Positions 59,421-64,000 of a stretch of 64,000 nucleotides of DNA are shown here, piece by piece. Below the pieces are notes generated by a model. The model was not told the origin of the DNA, did no database searches, and was given only the letters and a program-made list of their open reading frames with translations. Origin of the DNA: Paenibacillus rhizophilus (GTDB taxonomy: Bacteria > Bacillota > Bacilli > Paenibacillales > Paenibacillaceae); contig NZ_RQPI01000018.1 of NCBI RefSeq assembly GCF_003854965.1, forward strand, positions 24,240 through 88,239, written 5' to 3'. A program made the translations under genes and the position numbers. The number at the start of each line of letters is the position of its first letter. The first letter of the stretch is position 1.

Positions 59421-60266
59421 CTACAGATCCTTCCGGCTGAACGCCCGGCACCCAAGCAAGAGCAGAACCGCCGCATATCCCACCGTATACAGGAGGAAGG
59501 TATTCGAAGGAACACTCGTTATGGAAAAAGGTCCCATGTCAGATATCGCCATTCCGGCCCAATCAGCTCCCCCCATAAGCTCGAAGAGGCTTCTTCGGTA
59601 GACCGAGTCCGTGGGCAGGAGCAGCCCGGTCAGAAGGAAGAATTTTTCCAACGCGGGATGGGGCCCTCCATAGCTCGATACCCCTTCAACCAGCCCGCTG
59701 AAGAGGGCAAATCCATACAGCAGGGCGGAGCAGATCCCGTTCCCCAGCATCGGCAGATAGACCGAACCCAGCATGGTAATCGTGAGGAGAAGGAGCGGCA
59801 TCCAGAGGAACAGCCCTAAGCCTCTCAGCATCTCATCCGCCAGAATGGGAAACCCGGCCTGGATGTGGATGGTCCAGACTACGGAAACGAACAGGGCTGT
59901 GCTGTATACGGTGATCCAGACGGCGTGGCCCAGCCATTTGGCCAGATACAGCTTCCAGCGGGGGATGGGGCGGGCGGCGACGGCCAGCAGCAGGCCGTTC
60001 TCCTGCTCACCCGTGACGATTCCCATTGCCGAGAAGAGCACGAAGAAGGCCGCCAGGAATTGCGAGAAAAAAAGCCCCAGCACCATCAGCACCAGGCTGT
60101 TCATCAATCGTTCGGCGGGGGAGACCTGGTTCTGCCCGGCCATGCCAGTCAGCTCCCGGACCCCGAAGGCGAACAGGACCAGAAAGACGAAGGTCAGAAT
60201 TAGCGAGACCAGGAACACCCGCTTGCGGGTCAGCTCCTTGAAGGTGGCAGAGATGTACATGGTCAT
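59421..60266 (-). CDS. ABC-2-type transporter permease
   Basis: A 281-residue membrane protein with six helices (for example RVFLVSLILTFVFLVLFAFG and the GIVTGEQENGLLLAVAARPI motif typical of ABC-2 permeases). GGGAGG lies about nine bases before ATG 60266, which overlaps the ATPase stop by four bases; an upstream extension to 60380 is inside the ATPase gene. Last gene of the GC-rich ECF operon. Substrate unknown. Confidence 0.87.
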   Translation of the reverse strand: MTMYISATFKELTRKRVFLVSLILTFVFLVLFAFGVRELTGMAGQNQVSPAERLMNSLVLMVLGLFFSQFLAAFFVLFSAMGIVTGEQENGLLLAVAARPIPRWKLYLAKWLGHAVWITVYSTALFVSVVWTIHIQAGFPILADEMLRGLGLFLWMPLLLLTITMLGSVYLPMLGNGICSALLYGFALFSGLVEGVSSYGGPHPALEKFFLLTGLLLPTDSVYRRSLFELMGGADWAGMAISDMGPFSITSVPSNTFLLYTVGYAAVLLLLGCRAFSRKDL

Positions 60267-61252
60267 TGCGGGACACCTCCCTGGCGTGACCCGGCCATCC
60301 GGAGGAACCAGGCCTCCAGACTGTTTGGCTCGGGGCCGGATTCGTAGAGCGTCAAGCCGCTCCGGATGAACAGGGAGCACAGGTAGCCGGCCTGTTCCCG
60401 GTCCGATACACGGGCGGTCAGGAGAGCGTTGCCGTCGTCATCGGCCTCGACCAGCCGCAGCAGGGAGGAGAGGGCGCCGCCGAGGGCGTCGTTCAGCTCC
60501 GCCCTCGTCTCCGGGAGCCAGCCGCCGAGCCGGAAGCGCCAGTTGGCACCGTTGCCCTCACTATCACCGGTGCCGCTGAGCAGCTTGTGCAGCGGACCCG
60601 ACGCCAGCAGTTCGCCTCCGTACAGGAAGGCGGCTTCATCACACAGCTCCTCCACATCCTCGAGCAGATGGGTATTGAGGAAAATCGTCACGCCCCTGCC
60701 CCGGAGCCGTTTCAGCAGGCTGCGGATCTCGTAGCGGCCGACGGGGTCCAGGGCCGAAGCGGGTTCGTCCAGGATCACCAGCTCGGGATCCAGGAGCAGT
60801 GCGGCAGCCAGGCCGAGGCGCTGCTGCATTCCCTTGGAGAAGCCGCCGACCCGGCGGTCTGCGGCATCGGACAGGCCGACCAGCTCCAGGGTGTCCCGGA
60901 CCCGGCTGCGGAAGGCGGGCGCCCGTGTTTCCTGCGGGCGCAGGCCCCCCAGCTGACCATGGAAGCGGAGCACCTCCGCCGGGGTCAGCCAATCCTGAAA
61001 GCGGAACAGCTCGGGCAAATACCCGAGCTTGCGCCGTGCCTCCGGCCGGCCCAGGGGCTGCCCCAGTACGGTGGCCCGCCCGGAGTCGGGGCGGTGGAGG
61101 CCGGCCAGCATTTTGACGAAGGTGCTTTTGCCGGCACCGTTGGGTCCCAGCAGGCCGAAGATGCAGCCCTCCGGCACCTGCAGGGTGATGCCGCGGCAGC
61201 CGCCGCGGCCGTTGTAGGTCTTGGTCAATTCCGCTGTGTCAATCATCATCAT
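60263..61252 (-). CDS. ABC transporter ATP-binding protein
   Basis: A 329-residue ATPase. Walker A LLGPNGAGKSTF, signature FSKGMQQRLGLA, Walker B LVILDEPASALDPVG and switch His in LNTHLLEDVE are intact. About 90 C-terminal residues after the ATPase core form an accessory domain, as in CcmA/NatA-type proteins. It works with the permease encoded next. Start overlaps the anti-sigma gene stop by four bases. Confidence 0.92.
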   Translation of the reverse strand: MMMIDTAELTKTYNGRGGCRGITLQVPEGCIFGLLGPNGAGKSTFVKMLAGLHRPDSGRATVLGQPLGRPEARRKLGYLPELFRFQDWLTPAEVLRFHGQLGGLRPQETRAPAFRSRVRDTLELVGLSDAADRRVGGFSKGMQQRLGLAAALLLDPELVILDEPASALDPVGRYEIRSLLKRLRGRGVTIFLNTHLLEDVEELCDEAAFLYGGELLASGPLHKLLSGTGDSEGNGANWRFRLGGWLPETRAELNDALGGALSSLLRLVEADDDGNALLTARVSDREQAGYLCSLFIRSGLTLYESGPEPNSLEAWFLRMAGSRQGGVPQ

Positions 61253-62412
61253 GGCTGGACAAGCTCCTCCGCGGCCCGCTGGAAAGTGGATTCCGCGGGG
61301 AAATCCTTCGTATCGCCGCTCAGCAAGCCAATCCGGTCCCCGTCGAGCCAGAGCAGATAGCGATTCCTGCCGTCCACGGTCATGACCGCATCATGTCCGC
61401 CCAGCCGGAGGCTGGTGGTCACGCCGTCATGGGCCGGAACCGGCAGGGTGCTCCGCCAATCCCCGATGGCGGCCAGCTTGGTCCGCAGGCTGTCCGGCAG
61501 CACGGGCAGCCCCAGTACCGCCTCTCGGACGGTTGCCGCATCAATGCCGTCCTCCACTGTGAGCTCCGGCTTGCCGAATTGGAGCAGCCGCACTGGCTTG
61601 CCCGACAAGTTGCCCTCTGTGGCGACGCCGTCCGGGATGTACAGTCGGATGGCTTTGCCGTCCGCTTCGACAGGTAGTGTAGTGGTGCTGCCCAAACGGG
61701 TGAGCAGCCGGTTGACCGCCTTCACATTCAGGGTGAAGGTAAGCGTGGTAGCCGGCTGGTAGGAGGGAGCGGTGGAGTTCCCCAGCTGGAGCAGGGGGGC
61801 GCCCATCCGTTTTTCCGCTTCGCCCCAGGTAATGGTACCGGCTTCCCCGCCACCCGACTGGGTCAAGGTGCCGTATTGGGCCAGGCTGAAGCTCCGGTCT
61901 CCCTCGGGCGAGCCGCTGTCCAGCAGGCCGGAGATGGTCGCCATGTCATCCGCTGTGATCCCGACTCCGACCATGTGCTGGATGCGGAAGGTTTGCATCA
62001 TGGCGGCCAGCGCACGATCCCCCAAGGGGGTGGCAAACAGGCCAATAGCCATGACAGCCGCGGCAACCCCAGCGGTCAGTCTCCGAATTCTGCGCTTGGC
62101 CGGTCTCTCTGTCCGCCAGGCGCCGTCTGCCCCGTTAGCCCTTTTATCGTTTACAGCCACTGTCGCCGAGGCAAACGAGGGCCCTTGTGACACCCGTGTC
62201 TTCTTCATCTCAACCGCACCATCCTTATCGTTATTATCTTGATTCCCATCCAATCGTGCCTCGCTCCTTGTTTCGTCTGAACGCAGACCTTCCTCTGCCT
62301 GTCTCCAAAACGCCGGAACCGGCTCCCGGCCCGCGAGCCTCTCAAACCGGTTCCAAGCCCGGTCCGTATCAAAAACCGGTTCCCCGCCGGTCCGCTTCGC
62401 TTCATCCGCCAT
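61249..62412 (-). CDS. Membrane anti-sigma factor-like protein
   Basis: A 387-residue protein with one membrane helix (RIRRLTAGVAAAVMAIGLFA, about residues 107-126). The N-terminal about 105 residues are hydrophilic and cytosolic and would bind the sigma factor; there is no clear zinc HxxxCxxC motif. The outer part (about 260 residues) contains beta-rich repeats and DUF4179/DUF4367-like character. It overlaps the sigma gene by 11 bases, the classic sign of a sigma/anti-sigma pair. Role inferred mainly from context. Confidence 0.75.
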   Translation of the reverse strand: MADEAKRTGGEPVFDTDRAWNRFERLAGREPVPAFWRQAEEGLRSDETRSEARLDGNQDNNDKDGAVEMKKTRVSQGPSFASATVAVNDKRANGADGAWRTERPAKRRIRRLTAGVAAAVMAIGLFATPLGDRALAAMMQTFRIQHMVGVGITADDMATISGLLDSGSPEGDRSFSLAQYGTLTQSGGGEAGTITWGEAEKRMGAPLLQLGNSTAPSYQPATTLTFTLNVKAVNRLLTRLGSTTTLPVEADGKAIRLYIPDGVATEGNLSGKPVRLLQFGKPELTVEDGIDAATVREAVLGLPVLPDSLRTKLAAIGDWRSTLPVPAHDGVTTSLRLGGHDAVMTVDGRNRYLLWLDGDRIGLLSGDTKDFPAESTFQRAAEELVQP

Positions 62413-62938
62413 CGTGCTGCTCCTCCTCCTGCCCGTATTTCTTCTTCAGCCGTGCCTCCGCCCGGGCCAGCAGCGTGCCGACAATCTTCGGGTTGACCTC
62501 CAGCCGGACGGCAATCTCCTCATAGCTGTACCCTTCCTCCCGAAGGAGAAGGGCGGTCCGGTCCCGGTCCGAGAGCTTCTGCAGCACCCGTCGGACCACG
62601 TCCTTTTCCCACTCGCGGATGACCTCCGTCTCTCCCGAAGGGGCGGTGCTTTCCGACCAAGCCGCCACGCGGGCGGTTTCTTTTTCCAATAACGTCTTGC
62701 CCGACGACCGTTGTCTCAAATAATCGTAGCCCACCCGGGTCAGTACTTGGTGCAGCCAAGCGCCAACGGCCTCCAGCCTGTCCGGAGGGCTCCGGTAGAG
62801 CCGCAGGAATACCTCTTGGGCCAAATCCTCCGCCGCCGCATAATCGCCGGTCAACGCATAGAGCTTCCGCGCCACCCCGGGGTAATGCTCCCGGAACAAG
62901 CGCTGGAACAGCTCGGGTACCTGTGCGCCTTCCTCCAT
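62402..62938 (-). CDS. ECF-type RNA polymerase sigma factor
   Basis: A 178-residue sigma-70 factor with only regions 2 and 4. Region 2: DYAAAEDLAQEVFLRLYRSP with WLHQVLTRVGYDYLRQR; region 4: LSDRDRTALLLREEGYSYEE with IAVRLEVNPKIVGTLLARA. ATG 62938 is preferred as it starts shortly before region 2; the ribosome site (AAAGGGGGG) is somewhat distant. It heads a four-gene operon in which every junction overlaps. No self-promoter of a known ECF class could be recognised upstream. Confidence 0.9.
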   Translation of the reverse strand: MEEGAQVPELFQRLFREHYPGVARKLYALTGDYAAAEDLAQEVFLRLYRSPPDRLEAVGAWLHQVLTRVGYDYLRQRSSGKTLLEKETARVAAWSESTAPSGETEVIREWEKDVVRRVLQKLSDRDRTALLLREEGYSYEEIAVRLEVNPKIVGTLLARAEARLKKKYGQEEEQHDGG

Positions 62939-63382
62939 ATTGCCGCCGTCCCCCCTTTCGCTTATAAGACGGATGCCGGATCGGTTTTGTAGCAGTGAAA
63001 AAGGGAAATTCACATTTTGATGCCCCTTATTTGCACTCTCTATACCATGCCGATCATCCGGATCTTCCGGAATTGGTACTGGTACATTTCATTTTCCATC
63101 CCGATCCTTCAAATCCTTTTTTCTGTCATTCCCTTGTTTGCCGAAAGCGCATGGTTACCCACGAGAGCAAATCAAGCGGACACCCTAAAACTGGACAATC
63201 GCGTTTCTGGGAGGGCTGCACCGACGGATTAAACCGGATTGTTTCGGTGATGCCGACTGTCAGATGAAGTTAAAGTTTTAGATGCCCATGCCGCTAATGC
63301 TGCACCATCAGATGATGAAATAAAGTTATTTCAGGATAGACTGGCCTAGAAGCCACTAGGCGCATGACGAGGAGGTAACATC
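62939..63382. other. Intergenic region with a short gene remnant
   Basis: Upstream region of the ECF operon. Around 63253-63349 a short frame ends in a coding-like stretch (LDAHAANAAPSDDEIKLFQD) but has a stop just before it and no start; it looks like the 3' end of a lost gene. Nothing else is recognised. Confidence 0.4.
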
Positions 63383-63770
63383 ATGGAAACCAATAATACA
63401 ACTACTGCATTTTGGCTATCATCAGGCGATGAACTGCATATTTCCTGTTGCGAGCTTTCATTTTATGGGTTTGTTGCTGGAAATATATAAGGTAAGGATG
63501 GGTCATGGTCATACCCTGAGCCGGGGCTTACTTCTGCGGGATTACTAGGAGGAGCCATCTATCTGAACTTTTTCAATCAAACCATACAACGGACCTGCTC
63601 CGAAAGGAGGACCTTTTCAGGTCACTTTATTGTTACAATCAAATGAGAAATTTGTTCTCACGTTAAATGGCGATTATATCCTTTACCAAGGTAATCAGAT
63701 TTTCCAGCCTGAGTTTTGTGAGTTTAAAATTCAGAGTTCAACGTTCAACCTAACGGACACGATAGAATAA
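63383..63770 (+). pseudogene. Degenerate small gene of unknown function
   Basis: ATG 63383 has a perfect GAGGAGGT site, but the frame meets TAA after 35 codons. The same frame continues open with GKDGSWSYPEPGLTSAGLLG, then a shift of frame is needed around 63590-63605 to read GGPFQVTLLLQSNEKFVLTL and on to TAA 63768-63770. One stop and one frameshift within 390 bases indicate decay. No family recognised. Confidence 0.5.
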
Positions 63771-63838
63771 GCTACAGCATGAGGCTTGTTCTAAAATCAC
63801 TAAGATAGCGGAAAAACAATAATTCAATAAAAATGCGA

Positions 63839-63870
63839 AGGCAGCCGATCAGAATGATTGGCTGCCTTTG
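63839..63870 (+). terminator. Terminator directly before the group II intron
   Basis: AAGGCAGCCGATC and GATTGGCTGCCTT form a 13-pair stem (63839-63868), followed by TTGTTC. The intron begins at 63874. Confidence 0.75.
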
Positions 63871-63873
63871 TTC

Positions 63874-64000
63874 GTGCGCCCAGCATGGGCGCTATCTTTA
63901 GGGTTGAAGTCCCGAATGGCGAAGGCAGTAGTAGCCATTAGCTTAAGACAAGGGTGTCTACCGCGAGGTGGAATCTGAAGGAAGTCGGCGGCAAATCTCC
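63874..64000 (+). mobile_element. Group II intron, 5' end only
   Basis: GTGCGCCCAGCATGGGCGC starts a typical bacterial group II intron 5' end (GUGCG consensus). The following bases (GGGTTGAAGTCCCGAA, GAAGGCAGTAG, CCGCGAGGTGGAATCTGAAG) have the form of domain I of introns that encode a reverse transcriptase/maturase. The coding part lies outside the window. Insertion a few bases behind a terminator stem is the habit of class C introns, but the class cannot be settled from 127 bases. Confidence 0.75.

Overview
The window looks like chromosome from a Gram-positive, spore-forming Paenibacillus-like member of the Bacillales. Evidence: Bacillus-type Shine-Dalgarno sites throughout; a spoIIM-fur-(DUF4227)-xerD-deoB-pnp-pdp-dacF-spoIIAA-spoIIAB-sigF block in the order known from this group; small genes resembling Sda, MciZ and Prli42; an S-layer-anchored amylopullulanase. 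The core is near 50% GC or above. The two flanks are mosaic and partly AT-rich.

Layout. 1-7190 is an AT-rich accessory element, a phage/plasmid mosaic: the 3' part of a tyrosine recombinase, several tiny unknown genes, an excisionase-like HTH protein, a two-winged-helix RepL-like replication protein, an orphan prohead-protease-like gene, a RusA-type resolvase, a DUF5677-like gene, many perfect stem-loops and two iteron-like repeats. 7394-9510 (minus strand) holds an Sda-like gene and a compact agr-like operon: seven-helix AgrC-like membrane protein without kinase domain, AgrB, an AgrD-like peptide without cysteine, and a stand-alone LytTR regulator. I regard this as the most interesting system in the window. 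9571-16308 has a DinB-like protein, then a LacI regulator with two identical palindromic operators, a CUT1 sugar-type ABC importer and a nucleoside hydrolase. 16416-23389 has thymidine kinase, a heterodimeric ABC exporter whose first subunit carries an in-frame amber stop, a DUF1801 protein, a membrane acyltransferase and a DUF2627 protein.

23615-30179 is a branched-chain 2-oxo acid dehydrogenase cluster (lpd, E1 alpha, E1 beta, E2) followed by lipB, so the enzyme complex lies next to a gene needed for its lipoylation. 30251-33904 contains a Prli42-like peptide, an M20 peptidase, a MciZ-like FtsZ inhibitor, NudF and an EndoQ-family nuclease. 33960-45964 is the conserved sporulation and nucleoside-salvage block. 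It includes two tandem purine nucleoside phosphorylases, one of which carries an Asn-to-Asp change at the base-recognition position. 46102-48633 has a YdeI-like protein, ferritin and a ferredoxin-NADP reductase behind a perfect Fur box, so Fur (encoded at 34706) probably controls iron genes here.

48976-55578 encodes a 2200-residue secreted, S-layer-anchored starch-degrading enzyme behind cre (CcpA) sites and a possible leader terminator. 55720-59250 is accessory: an acyltransferase, an APH-fold kinase, a DUF3888 protein overlapping it antisense, and a frameshifted gene. 59421-62938 is a notably GC-rich, tightly overlapped ECF sigma/anti-sigma/ABC-2 transporter operon on the minus strand. The right end carries a decayed gene and the first ~127 bases of a group II intron placed directly after a terminator hairpin. 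No rRNA, tRNA or CRISPR array was seen.
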